NCBI GenBank assembly: GCA_024711125.1
Contig: JANJTM010000025.1
Span: forward strand, 1 to 64,000
DNA from: Rhodothermales bacterium
GTDB taxonomy: Bacteria > Bacteroidota > Rhodothermia > Rhodothermales > UBA10348
Length of the DNA stretch: 64,000 nt
Direction of reading: 5' to 3'
Below, one piece after another: positions 51,058-60,004 of the stretch. The position numbers and the translations under genes were made by a program. Each line of letters opens with the position of its first letter. Within the stretch, counting starts at the first letter, position 1. The notes beneath the pieces are model-generated. The model did not search any database and had not been told where the DNA came from. It worked only from the letters and a program-made list of their open reading frames with translations.

Positions 51058-52041
51058 GTGACCGATTCCGCCCGCTTCCTGGACGAACGCCGCGCCCTCG
51101 TCGAGGGGGCGATCGCGGCGTCCGTTCCGGCCGGCCGACCCGCGGGCCTGTACGATCCCGCCCGTTACGTCATGGAGGCGCGCGGCAAGCGCCTGCGACC
51201 GTTGCTCACGCTGCTCGCTGCCGAAGCGTACGGGGCCGGGCCCGAAATCGCCCTGCCGGGGGCCGTGGCGGTGGAGGTCTTCCACAACTTCACGCTCGTG
51301 CACGACGACATCATGGACCGGGCCGAGAGCCGTCGCGGTCGCAAGACGGTGCACGTGCAGTGGGACGAACCCACGGCGATCCTGGTCGGAGACCTGCTCA
51401 TGGGCGTGGCCTATGACCACGTGGCGCGGCTGCCGGCGCACGCCCTCGCCCGGGCATTCCCGGTTTTCGGGCGCTGCACGGCGCGCCTGTGCGAAGGGCA
51501 GATTCTCGACATGGAGTTCGAGCGTCGAACGGACGTAACGCCGGCCGAATACCTGGACATGATCGAGCGCAAGACGGGAGCCTTGCTGGCATGCGCACTC
51601 GAACTGGGCGCACTGGCGGCGGGGGCACCCGACGACGCCCTCGGGAATCTCCACGAAGCGGGCCTCGAGATCGGCCGGGCCTTCCAGATCCAGGACGACC
51701 TGCTCGATCTCACCGCCGAGAGCGAGGAGTGGGGCAAGCCCGTGGGAGGGGACGTGGTGGAGGGGAAACGCACCTGGCTCCTGCTGGAAGCGTTGGCGTC
51801 GGTGGACCGGGCGGGCGCCGACCGGGCGCTCCTGGAACGGGTCATGCGGCGGGAGGCGACATTCGCCGACGTTCCGGACGTGCGAGCGCTCATGGAGCGA
51901 GTCGGCGTCCTGAATCGAACGAGGCAGGCGGTTATATTCCACACGGAGGCCGCATTGCAGCGGCTTTCTGCCCTGCCGGACGGACCGGCCCGAGAGGCGC
52001 TCTCGGGGCTGGTGCGGTCGATGCAGCGGCGGATCCGCTGA
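51058..52041 (+). CDS. Polyprenyl (isoprenyl diphosphate) synthase
   Basis: A 327-residue trans-prenyltransferase with a GTG start. The first aspartate-rich motif is DDIMD (residues 83-87, in LVHDDIMDRAESRRGR), the second is DDLLD (213-217, in AFQIQDDLLDLTAE). Aromatic F78 at position -5 of the first motif tends to limit chain length, so a C15-C20 product is possible, but this is weak evidence. It would use the isoprenoid units of the same pathway as the HMG-CoA reductase. It lies between adk and ptsH in a tight plus-strand run. Confidence 0.92.
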   Translation: MTDSARFLDERRALVEGAIAASVPAGRPAGLYDPARYVMEARGKRLRPLLTLLAAEAYGAGPEIALPGAVAVEVFHNFTLVHDDIMDRAESRRGRKTVHVQWDEPTAILVGDLLMGVAYDHVARLPAHALARAFPVFGRCTARLCEGQILDMEFERRTDVTPAEYLDMIERKTGALLACALELGALAAGAPDDALGNLHEAGLEIGRAFQIQDDLLDLTAESEEWGKPVGGDVVEGKRTWLLLEALASVDRAGADRALLERVMRREATFADVPDVRALMERVGVLNRTRQAVIFHTEAALQRLSALPDGPAREALSGLVRSMQRRIR

Positions 52042-52071
52042 TCCGAAACCCCGCATCCGTTTCCGATCCGA

Positions 52072-52341
52072 ATGATCGAGCGCGAAGTTACCGTGACCAA
52101 CCGGGCGGGGCTGCACACGCGGCCGGCCTCGATGATCGTGCGCACCGCGGCGCGATTCCATTGCGATTTCTTCATCCACAAGGACGGGTACGAGATCAAC
52201 GGAAAGTCGATCATCGGGGTCATGACGCTGGCGGCCGAACAGGGGGCCGTGCTCAAGCTCGTGCTGGACGGCGTCGACGAAGCGGAAGCGGCGGATGCGC
52301 TTGCGCAGATCTTCGAGGACGGTTTCGGTGAAGTAAAGTAA
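52072..52341 (+). CDS. ptsH: Phosphocarrier protein HPr
   Basis: An 89-residue HPr. The phosphorylated histidine is H15 in NRAGLHTRPAS, and the regulatory serine S46 in NGKSIIGVMTLAAEQG is conserved, so HPr kinase regulation is possible. It accepts phosphate from EI, encoded 13 bp downstream. No PTS sugar permease (EII) is in the window. Confidence 0.96.
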   Translation: MIEREVTVTNRAGLHTRPASMIVRTAARFHCDFFIHKDGYEINGKSIIGVMTLAAEQGAVLKLVLDGVDEAEAADALAQIFEDGFGEVK

Positions 52342-52354
52342 ATCGTTGCAGGCC

Positions 52355-54133
52355 ATGACCGATTTGCGTGCCAGGGAGCGGGTGTTCGACGGTATTGCCG
52401 TCTCGCCCGGGATCACGATCGGTCCGGCCTACGTGCACGCCCGGGAGGCCATTGAGGTCGAGGAGCGCATTCTCGAGCCCGACCTGGTGGAGCAGGAGGT
52501 CGCTTCGCTTCACGAGGCGATCGAACGCTCGGAACGCGACCTGAACAAGATCATCGCCGTCACCCGCGAGAAGCTCGGCGAAGACAGTGCCGAGATTTTC
52601 GAGGCCCAGCGGCTGATGCTCTTCGACGACGCGGTGCGCGGCGAAGCGGAGCGCTGTATCCGCCGCGACCGTTTCGAGGCGTCATACGCTCTCCACCGCG
52701 TGATGCAGCGGCACCGGAAGATCCTGGAGGCGAGCGGCAACGATTACTTCCGCGAGCGTGCGCACGACCTGCAGGACGTGGAGGACCGGATCATCCGGCA
52801 CCTGAGGAGGGGTCGGCTCATCTCGGCCGTCGACCCCTCGCATATCGTTGTCAGCGAAAATCTTACGGCGGCTGACATCATCCTTTTCTCAAGGCGTGGA
52901 ATCCTGGGTTGCGCGATGGACTACGGCGGGTTGACCTCGCACGTATCGATCATGGCGCGGTCGCTCGGCGTGCCCGCGGTCGTGAGCCTTCACGGACTGG
53001 CGGGATCCATCTCGACGGGCGACGTGCTCGTTCTCGACGGACTGCGGGGCCGGGTGGTGGTCAATCCCGACGACGCGACCCTCGAGGCCTACCGTAAGCG
53101 GAAGGATCGTTTCGAGCGCCTCCGCGCCGAGGAGAAGTCGCTCGTCCACCTCGAGCCCGAGACCATCGACGGGCACCGGGTTCGGCTCGAAGCGAACCTC
53201 GAACTGCGCGACGAGGTGTCGTTCGTCGCCGAATACGGGGCCCAGGGTATCGGCTTGTTCCGCACCGAGATGCTCTTCCTCGTCGAGGGCCGTCTCTCGG
53301 TTTCGGAAGAAGACCAGTTCCGCATCTACCAGGCCGTCGTCTCGGCCGTTGCACCGGCTCCGGTCACCCTCCGGGTCCTCGACCTGGGCGGCGACAAGCT
53401 GCTTCCCGTCGCCCACCGCGAACACAACCCGTTTCTCGGTTGGCGGGGTATCCGCGTGCTGCTCGACAAGCCCGACCTGCTGATGCCGCAGCTGAAGGCC
53501 ATCCTGCGGGCGTCGGCGTTCGGAAACGTGCGCATCCTGATCCCGATGGTAACCGACGTCGGCGAAGTGCGCCAGGTCCGGGCGTTGCTGGCACGGGCCC
53601 GGGAGGAACTCCGGTCCGAGGGCCGCGCGTTCGCCGACAACGTGCCCGTAGGCGTCATGGTCGAGGTGCCGTCGGTTGCGCTCCTGGCCGACCGGTTTGC
53701 CGCGGAGTCGGATTTCTTCTCGATCGGGACCAACGACCTGACGCAGTACGCCCTGGCGGTCGATCGCGGCAACGACCTCGTCTCGAAGCTCTTCCGCGAC
53801 CTCCATCCGGCGGTGCTGCACCTGGTACGCAAGACGCTCGAGGCGGCAAAGCGGCGGGGCATCCCGGTCAGCGTGTGCGGCGAACTCGCCGCCAACCTGC
53901 GCGCCGTACCCATCCTGGTGGGAATGGGTGTCGATACGCTCTCGATGTCGCCGGTGTACCTGCCGGGCGTCAAGCGCGTGATCCGCTCGATGTCGAAGGA
54001 GGAGGGGCAGCTCCTCGCCCGCGAGGCGCTCGAGTCGGATGACGCCGACGAGGTCGCCGCCCGACTGGACCGGTGGCTCGAGGAACACGGATGCGGGGTC
54101 CCCTTCCTCGTCGACAGTCGGAACGGGCATTGA
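52355..54133 (+). CDS. ptsI: PTS enzyme I (phosphoenolpyruvate-protein phosphotransferase)
   Basis: A 592-residue enzyme I that transfers phosphate from PEP to HPr. The active histidine is H196 in GGLTSHVSIMARSLGVPAV; PEP-binding segments GIGLFRTEMLFL, RVLDLGGDKLLP and SVCGELAAN are present. ATG 52355 is chosen over a TTG at 52346. It directly follows ptsH, and the 125-bp gap after it leads to the protease/barrel gene. Confidence 0.97.
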   Translation: MTDLRARERVFDGIAVSPGITIGPAYVHAREAIEVEERILEPDLVEQEVASLHEAIERSERDLNKIIAVTREKLGEDSAEIFEAQRLMLFDDAVRGEAERCIRRDRFEASYALHRVMQRHRKILEASGNDYFRERAHDLQDVEDRIIRHLRRGRLISAVDPSHIVVSENLTAADIILFSRRGILGCAMDYGGLTSHVSIMARSLGVPAVVSLHGLAGSISTGDVLVLDGLRGRVVVNPDDATLEAYRKRKDRFERLRAEEKSLVHLEPETIDGHRVRLEANLELRDEVSFVAEYGAQGIGLFRTEMLFLVEGRLSVSEEDQFRIYQAVVSAVAPAPVTLRVLDLGGDKLLPVAHREHNPFLGWRGIRVLLDKPDLLMPQLKAILRASAFGNVRILIPMVTDVGEVRQVRALLARAREELRSEGRAFADNVPVGVMVEVPSVALLADRFAAESDFFSIGTNDLTQYALAVDRGNDLVSKLFRDLHPAVLHLVRKTLEAAKRRGIPVSVCGELAANLRAVPILVGMGVDTLSMSPVYLPGVKRVIRSMSKEEGQLLAREALESDDADEVAARLDRWLEEHGCGVPFLVDSRNGH

Positions 54134-54258
54134 TCCGTCCGTTGGGCAGCCGCCCGCACCCGTCCGATCCCCGATCGCGACCGGCCGCCGAGGGCGCCGG
54201 GGTCCCGCCGCATCGATGCCGTAGCTTCGCGCACCCCCGCGACCGTCACCCGTCCCCA

Positions 54259-57177
54259 ATGCACCGGATCCTGCGCGGCCTCGTGCTGTCCGCGGCGTTC
54301 GCCGTTCTGGCGCCCACGCCGGCGATCGCGCAGTACGGGTATCATTTCGGCCGCAACAAGATCCAGTACGACGATTTCGACTGGCGCGTGCTCGAGACCG
54401 AGCACTTCGATATCTACTACTACCCCGAAATGGCCGACCTGGCCCAGCAGGGGGCCCATTTCGCGGAGGAAGCGTACGCCGAGCTGCAGAACCGCTTCGC
54501 TTTCGCGCTGAACCAGCGTGTTCCGCTCATCTTCTACTCCTCGAACCTGCATTTCAAGCAGACGAACGTCACCCCTGGCTTCATTCCGGACGGGGTGGGC
54601 GGATTCTTCGAGTTCCTCAAGGGGAGGGTGGTGATCCCGGCGAACGGCAATATCCAGCGGTTCCGCCGCGTGATCCGCCACGAACTGGTTCACGTGTTCA
54701 CCTACAACCGGCTGGTGCGCGCGCTGCGCGATCGCCGGGTGCCCGTCGACCGGCTGTTTCCGCTCTGGTTCACCGAGGGACTGGCCGAGTACTGGTCGGG
54801 CGGGCAGGACCACCAGCACGAGATGGTCATCCGGGACGCGCTGGTCTCGAACCGGCTCGTGCCGATGGAGAGCATCGAGGCCATCTCGGGCACCTTCGTG
54901 ATGTACAAGCAGGGCGAGTCGATCTGCCGGTACATCGCCGAACACTGGGGAGAGGAGAAGCTGCTCGCGCTCATCGATTCGGCGTGGAAGCACCGGGACT
55001 TCCGCAAGGTCATCGAGTCGGAACTGGGCATTCCTTTCGCCGAACTCGCCCGCGGGTGGGAGGACTGGTTGCGGGCCCGCTACCTCCCCGACGTCGCCGC
55101 CGTCCAGTCGGCCTCGCTCGAGAGCCGGGCGGTCTCGGCGGGAGGGTTCAGCTCCAAGCCGGCGTTCTACCGGTACCGTGACGGTCGCCGGGCCGTGTTC
55201 TTCGTCGGAAACCGCGACGGGTTCTCGAACCTGTACGAGGTCGAGATCGACTCCACCTACCGCCCGGTCGACAAGGCGCGCATCGTTCTGGAAGGAGAAC
55301 GGTCGATCCGCTACGAGGCGTTCCACCTCTTCGAGTCGCGCATCAGCGTCTCTCGCGACGGCCGCATCGCCTTCGTGACGCAATCGGGCGCCCGGGACGT
55401 CATCCACGTGTTCGACCTGGAGGCCCGCGAGGAACGGCCCATGCTGGCGTTCGAAGGGCTCGTGGCCGTGTACTCGCCCACCTGGAGTCCGGACGGAGAG
55501 CGCCTGGCCTTCACGGCCATCGACGAGTCGGGATACAGCGACCTGTTCGTCTTCGACCTCGAGAGCCGCTCGCTCACTCCGCTGACCCATGACGCGTACG
55601 ACGACCAGGATCCGGCCTGGTCGCCCGACGGCCGTCACATTTCGTTCGTGAGCGATCGTACGGCCGACGGGGCGAAGGGCGCCTACAACCTTTTCCTGTA
55701 CGCGGTCGGGGACGGCACCATCCGCCACGTGACCACCGGCGACCGCATGGATTTCGCGCCCGCGTGGAGTCCGGACGGCTCTGCGCTGCTGTTCACGAGC
55801 GCCGTGAGGGATACGACGGGTACCTTCAGTGCCCAGGACCTGTGGGCGGTGCGTTTCGAGCCGCCGGATTCGACGGCCGAACCGTCGCCGGGGTTGGCAA
55901 ACGAACTGCGACGGCTCAGCCGGTTCACCGGGGCCTCCTACGACCCGGTCTGGACCCCCGACGACCGGATCGTCTTCACCTCGTTCGAGGGATTCTCCTT
56001 TTCGATCCGCTCCCTGGACAGCGCCCGGGCGCGGGTCGATCGCCCGCTGGAGCGTGACATCGTCGACCTGACCCGCGTGGGCAGGCCGTGGGAGTGGCCG
56101 CGCAGGGCGGCCGGCACGGAGCTGAAGCGAACGCCCTACGAAAAACGGTTTCAGCTGGATCTCGCGCAAGGCCTGGTGAGCCAGAATCCGGTCATCGGGA
56201 CGACCGGGGGCGCCGTCATCGGCTTTTCGGACATGCTGGGCGACGATTACCTGTACCTGACGCTGTTCAACACCGCGCAGACGCAGCGCGAACTGCTGCG
56301 CAGCCTCTCGTTCCAGGCCGTCCGTTTTCATCTCGGTCGGCGTACGCGATACGGGTACGGCATCTTCCGCTACGGGGGCCTCCGGTACGACATCACGGAT
56401 CCGGACGCCCCGGCGGGATTCCCGGCGTTCTACGAGGACGTCTACGGGGCAATGGGCATCGTCAGCCACCCGGTGTCGAAGTTCCGCCGCGTGGAACTGG
56501 AAACGTCGCTGTCGTGGTCGAGCAAGGAAATCTCGACCCGCGGGGTCGACCGGGACGCGCTGCTCCTGTCGAACGGTATTTCTCTGGTGCACGACAACGC
56601 GCTCTACTGGTACAACGGGCCGATCGCGGGCTGGCGGGCGCGCCTCATGGCGGCCTACACGACCGACGTGCGGTATTCCAACGTCAGTTATTACTCGCTG
56701 ATGGCCGACGTGCGGCACTATTGGCGCATCGCGGGCCCGGTCACCCTCGCGTCATGGGGCATGGTTCGCCTGAACGAGGGTCGTGAAGCACGGCTCTGGG
56801 TCATGGGCGGAAGCTGGGACCTTCGCGGATTCCGGCTGTTCTCGGTGCGGGGCCAGAAGATGTGGTTCACCTCGCACGAACTGCGATTCCCGCTCCTCGA
56901 GAATCCGGGCGTATCGGTCCCGCTGCTGGGTTCGCTGGGTGTCGCGGCGCTTCGCGGTGCGCTCTTCTTCGACGCGGCGCACGCGTGGAACGACGCGTAC
57001 TCCGACAAGCGGAGCGAGATCAACAGCGGGGAGACCCTCGGCGCGGTCGGTTACGGCGTGCGCCTCAACCTGTTCGGGGGCCTCGTGCTGCGCTGGGATC
57101 GCGGCTGGAGGTTCCGGGACGGATTCACCCGCCACGACAAGTGGTTCAGGCAGTTCTTCTTCGGATGGGATTTCTGA
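54259..57177 (+). CDS. Exported HExxH peptidase with PD40 propeller and C-terminal outer-membrane barrel
   Basis: A 972-residue exported protein of unusual build. A signal peptide (residues 1 to about 25, ending AIAQ) is followed by a peptidase-MA-like domain with zinc motif HELVH at 141-145 and third ligand E173 in WFTEGLAEYWS. The middle has PD40/TolB-like blades: SPTWSPDGERLAFTA, DPAWSPDGRHISFVS and APAWSPDGSALLFTS. From about residue 650 to the end the sequence alternates like a beta barrel of the surface-antigen/BamA type and ends in FFFGWDF, with the terminal phenylalanine typical of outer-membrane proteins. ATG 54259 opens the leader. The next gene encodes a BamB-like lipoprotein and overlaps it by 13 bp. 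Confidence 0.87.
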   Translation: MHRILRGLVLSAAFAVLAPTPAIAQYGYHFGRNKIQYDDFDWRVLETEHFDIYYYPEMADLAQQGAHFAEEAYAELQNRFAFALNQRVPLIFYSSNLHFKQTNVTPGFIPDGVGGFFEFLKGRVVIPANGNIQRFRRVIRHELVHVFTYNRLVRALRDRRVPVDRLFPLWFTEGLAEYWSGGQDHQHEMVIRDALVSNRLVPMESIEAISGTFVMYKQGESICRYIAEHWGEEKLLALIDSAWKHRDFRKVIESELGIPFAELARGWEDWLRARYLPDVAAVQSASLESRAVSAGGFSSKPAFYRYRDGRRAVFFVGNRDGFSNLYEVEIDSTYRPVDKARIVLEGERSIRYEAFHLFESRISVSRDGRIAFVTQSGARDVIHVFDLEAREERPMLAFEGLVAVYSPTWSPDGERLAFTAIDESGYSDLFVFDLESRSLTPLTHDAYDDQDPAWSPDGRHISFVSDRTADGAKGAYNLFLYAVGDGTIRHVTTGDRMDFAPAWSPDGSALLFTSAVRDTTGTFSAQDLWAVRFEPPDSTAEPSPGLANELRRLSRFTGASYDPVWTPDDRIVFTSFEGFSFSIRSLDSARARVDRPLERDIVDLTRVGRPWEWPRRAAGTELKRTPYEKRFQLDLAQGLVSQNPVIGTTGGAVIGFSDMLGDDYLYLTLFNTAQTQRELLRSLSFQAVRFHLGRRTRYGYGIFRYGGLRYDITDPDAPAGFPAFYEDVYGAMGIVSHPVSKFRRVELETSLSWSSKEISTRGVDRDALLLSNGISLVHDNALYWYNGPIAGWRARLMAAYTTDVRYSNVSYYSLMADVRHYWRIAGPVTLASWGMVRLNEGREARLWVMGGSWDLRGFRLFSVRGQKMWFTSHELRFPLLENPGVSVPLLGSLGVAALRGALFFDAAHAWNDAYSDKRSEINSGETLGAVGYGVRLNLFGGLVLRWDRGWRFRDGFTRHDKWFRQFFFGWDF

Positions 57178-58340
57178 CCTCCTCGATCCGTATCGCGGCT
57201 TCGGCGATCGCGCTCGCGGCGATCGTGTCGGCGTGCCAGGTCATCCGGCTGCCGGATCCGGCGCGCGCCAGGCCGGGCGAATGGTCGGTCGCCGGTTCGG
57301 GCCCCGGCCGCAACGGCGTCGTCGAGCGGGAGATCGCCCCGCCGCTCCGGCGCGCCTGGCGCTATTCGGCAACGGCGGCGTTCGGACCGGGAGGGGCCGT
57401 TGTCCTCGACGGTTTCGTCCTTGCGGCCAATCGGAAGGGCGAAGTGCACGCCGTCCGCATCGATAACGGACGGAAGGCGGGCATGGCCAACTTCCGCCAG
57501 CCCATCGAGGGGAACCCGGTCGTCAGCGGATCCACGCTCCTCGTGACCACGGCCTGGGGAACCCGGACCGTGCAGGCGTACGATCTCGCGAAAGGCGAGC
57601 GCCGCTGGAGCCTGAAGGCGCCTCCCGTCGACGCGGGTCCGGTTCTTGCGGGCCCGATGCTCGTCGTTGCGGCCGCGGACGGGAGCCTGCGGGGACTGCA
57701 CGTCGAGGATGGGCGCATCGCGTGGACGGACGAGGGGCTCGGGACGCCGGTAACGGCCGGGCTGACCGCCGGCCCGGACGGAACCGTGTTCGTCGCCGAC
57801 GAACGGGGCATCGTTCGTGCGATCCGCGGGTCGGACGGCGTCGAACGCTGGCGCAGGACGGTCGGTGCTCCGGTCTACGAGGCGACCACGTGGATCGACG
57901 GCGAACTCTACGTGCCCACGTCCCGCGGTCTGCTGCTGCGCCTGGACGCGGCCACGGGCCGGATCGCCTGGCAGGCCCGCCTCGGCGGCGAGACGGTGAA
58001 ACTGCCCCCGGTGGCGGTCGCCGGGGACCTGGTAGTTGCGGGTACCACGGACGGGTCGGTCTTCGGCCTCGACCGGTCGACCGGCGCCGTCCGCTGGGAG
58101 GCCCGGCTCGAGGACGGTGTTTCCACGCAACCCCTCGTGGCCGGGCGGATCGCGTGGGTGGGTACGCTGGGCCGTGACCTGGTGGCGCTATCGCTCGACG
58201 GGGGGGAGGAACTCTGGTCGGTCGAGCTTCCCGGACGCTCCAAATCGACCCTGGCCGCCCACGGCGACGGCATCCTGGTACTTTCGGAACCGCGGGACGT
58301 CCTGTACTTCGTCGCGGAGGAAAACGATGCGCGTGATTGA
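57165..58340 (+). CDS. PQQ-like beta-propeller lipoprotein (BamB-like)
   Basis: A 391-residue lipoprotein. The leader ends with lipobox IVSAC near residue 24. The body is a string of PQQ/quinoprotein-type blades (DLAKGERRWSLKAP, HVEDGRIAWTDEGL, GSDGVERWRRTV, DAATGRIAWQARL, DRSTGAVRWEARL, SLDGGEELWSVEL), like the BamB subunit of the outer-membrane assembly machine. It overlaps the protease/barrel gene by 13 bp and the PEGA-like gene by 14 bp, so the three are co-translated. Catalytic quinoprotein residues are not evident, so a scaffold role is likely. Confidence 0.88.
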   Translation: MGFLTSSIRIAASAIALAAIVSACQVIRLPDPARARPGEWSVAGSGPGRNGVVEREIAPPLRRAWRYSATAAFGPGGAVVLDGFVLAANRKGEVHAVRIDNGRKAGMANFRQPIEGNPVVSGSTLLVTTAWGTRTVQAYDLAKGERRWSLKAPPVDAGPVLAGPMLVVAAADGSLRGLHVEDGRIAWTDEGLGTPVTAGLTAGPDGTVFVADERGIVRAIRGSDGVERWRRTVGAPVYEATTWIDGELYVPTSRGLLLRLDAATGRIAWQARLGGETVKLPPVAVAGDLVVAGTTDGSVFGLDRSTGAVRWEARLEDGVSTQPLVAGRIAWVGTLGRDLVALSLDGGEELWSVELPGRSKSTLAAHGDGILVLSEPRDVLYFVAEENDARD

Positions 58341-58908
58341 GTCCCTGCTGCCGGCCGCGATCCTGCTCGTCGCGACGACCCTGCCGGCGTCGGCGCAGGC
58401 GGTCCTCGTCGTGCGCTCGAACGATCCGGGCGCGATCGTGCTGGTCGATTCCGTCCGGGTCGGCCGTGCCGTGGAGGGGCCGTTCGGCGTGGAGGCCGGT
58501 CGACGCGTGGTGCGCGTCGTGCCGGGCCTGGTGGGGCAGTGGGGGCTGGTCCCCGTCGAACGCGTGCTCGACGTGTCCGACGGCGATACCGTGACCGTGC
58601 ACGGCCACTTCGAGCCGCCGAAGGCGGTGGAGCGCGAAGGCAGAACGATGCACGGAGGCGTGGTGGCCCTCGATCCCATCCCGCGCAGGCGGTGGATCGA
58701 TGCCGCAGCCGTGACGACCGCGCTGGTGGCCGGGGCGGTCGCGGTCCACTTCAAGCGCAAGGCCGATGCGCGGTACGATATCTACCGCGTGACGGGGGAT
58801 CCGACGCTTCGGCCGGTGATCCGCGATTACGACACGAAATCGGGGGTGGCCGCAGGGGTGATGCAGGCGGGGGTGACCGTGTTCGCCGTCCGGCTGCTGC
58901 GGCGCTGA
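58327..58908 (+). CDS. Small secreted PEGA-like protein
   Basis: A 193-residue exported protein. The signal peptide is AAILLVATTLPASAQA. Residues 27-95 resemble a PEGA-type carbohydrate/surface module (VLVVRSNDPGAIVLVDSVRV, GPFGVEAGRRVVRVVPG). A later hydrophobic helix (WIDAAAVTTALVAGAVAVHF) could span a membrane. It overlaps the PQQ-like gene by 14 bp. The function is unknown; it probably belongs with the two envelope proteins before it. Confidence 0.72.
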   Translation: MRVIESLLPAAILLVATTLPASAQAVLVVRSNDPGAIVLVDSVRVGRAVEGPFGVEAGRRVVRVVPGLVGQWGLVPVERVLDVSDGDTVTVHGHFEPPKAVEREGRTMHGGVVALDPIPRRRWIDAAAVTTALVAGAVAVHFKRKADARYDIYRVTGDPTLRPVIRDYDTKSGVAAGVMQAGVTVFAVRLLRR

Positions 58909-58976
58909 TTTCCCCGCCCCGGGCCACAACCGGCGGTGCGATCGTGCGTAGAAGACCGACACCCATTCGCGCCGCC

Positions 58977-59438
58977 ATGCTCAAGGAAACGCTCCAGGAA
59001 GATCTCAAGACGGCCATGAAGGCCAGGGACGAAGTGCGGCTGCGCACGATCCGGGCCCTGCGCGCCGCGCTGCTCGAGAAGGAGATCGAACTTCGCCAGG
59101 GCGGTGAAGCCGTACTCACGGCGGAACAGGAAATGGCCGTCGTGCAGAAACAGGCCAAACAGCGGCGCGATGCCATCGACCAGTTCCGGGCGGCGGGCCG
59201 TGAGGATCTCGTCGCGAAGGAGGCGGACGAACTCGTCGTCGTCGAGCGGTACCTGCCGAAGCAGCTGTCCGATGTGGACCTGGAGCGCATCGTACGCGCC
59301 GTCGTCTCGGAAACCGGCGCTACGGGACCCAAGGAAATGGGCCGCGTCATGGGTCCCGTGATGGGCCGCGTCGCCGGACAGGCGGACGGTCGACGCGTGC
59401 AGGCGGCCGTCAAGGCGGTCCTGGAAGGACTCGCCTGA
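58977..59438 (+). CDS. GatB/YqeY domain-containing protein
   Basis: A 153-residue stand-alone YqeY protein (LKETLQEDLKTAMKARDEVR, ERYLPKQLSDVDLERIVRAV, KEMGRVMGPVMGRVAGQADG). The fold matches the tRNA-binding tail of GatB; a role in amidotransferase or tRNA binding is assumed but unproven. ATG 58977 is the family start. The cvpA gene starts 2 bp after its stop. Confidence 0.93.
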   Translation: MLKETLQEDLKTAMKARDEVRLRTIRALRAALLEKEIELRQGGEAVLTAEQEMAVVQKQAKQRRDAIDQFRAAGREDLVAKEADELVVVERYLPKQLSDVDLERIVRAVVSETGATGPKEMGRVMGPVMGRVAGQADGRRVQAAVKAVLEGLA

Positions 59439-59440
59439 CC

Positions 59441-60004
59441 ATGGGTACGTTCGACGCCATAGCCGCTATCCTTCTAGCCGTGGGCGTCGTGCGCGGCTTC
59501 AAGACCGGGCTCTTCCGCCAGGTCGGTTCGGTGGTCGGCCTGCTCGTGGCCTTCGCGGTGGCCGCCGGCCTCATGACGACCGCTTCGTCGTGGGTGGTAG
59601 CGAAGGATTGGGCATCGGCCGATACCGCGCCGATCCTCGCGTTTCTCGCGATCTTCCTGGTCGTCTACGTCGTCATACTTCTCGTGGCGAGCTTCGTGGA
59701 AGAAGCCTTCGAGACCCTGAAGCTCGGGTTCGTCAGCCGGATCGGCGGCGCCGCCTTCGGGGCCCTCAAGACCGCGCTGATCCTCTCGGTCGCACTCGTC
59801 GTACTGGCCTACGGCGGCGTGCCTTCGGCCGAAACGCGCTCCCGCTCGAAGCTGTACCGCCCGCTGTCGACTCTCGCTCCCACCGCGTGGTCGTACGTCT
59901 CGTCCAACGCCGAGACGCTCGACGAACTGACGAAGCGGCTGGAAGTGGAAATCGGCAGGATCCCGCTGCCCGATTCCGTCAGTACCGCTGCGCCGCGGGG
60001 GTGA
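59441..60004 (+). CDS. CvpA family membrane protein
   Basis: A 187-residue CvpA-family protein with four hydrophobic segments (AAILLAVGVVRGFKTGLFRQ, VGLLVAFAVAAGLM, ILAFLAIFLVVYVVILLVAS, ALKTALILSVALVVLAYGG) and a soluble tail. CvpA is needed for colicin V production in E. coli and for envelope robustness elsewhere. Its last 26 bp overlap the convergent hypothetical gene. Confidence 0.9.
   Translation: MGTFDAIAAILLAVGVVRGFKTGLFRQVGSVVGLLVAFAVAAGLMTTASSWVVAKDWASADTAPILAFLAIFLVVYVVILLVASFVEEAFETLKLGFVSRIGGAAFGALKTALILSVALVVLAYGGVPSAETRSRSKLYRPLSTLAPTAWSYVSSNAETLDELTKRLEVEIGRIPLPDSVSTAAPRG

Noticed and set aside
53326-56718. A 1130-codon open frame on the minus strand
   Set aside because: It is the shadow of ptsI and the protease/barrel gene on the opposite strand, with no recognisable motifs and skewed Arg/Gly/Asp-rich composition.
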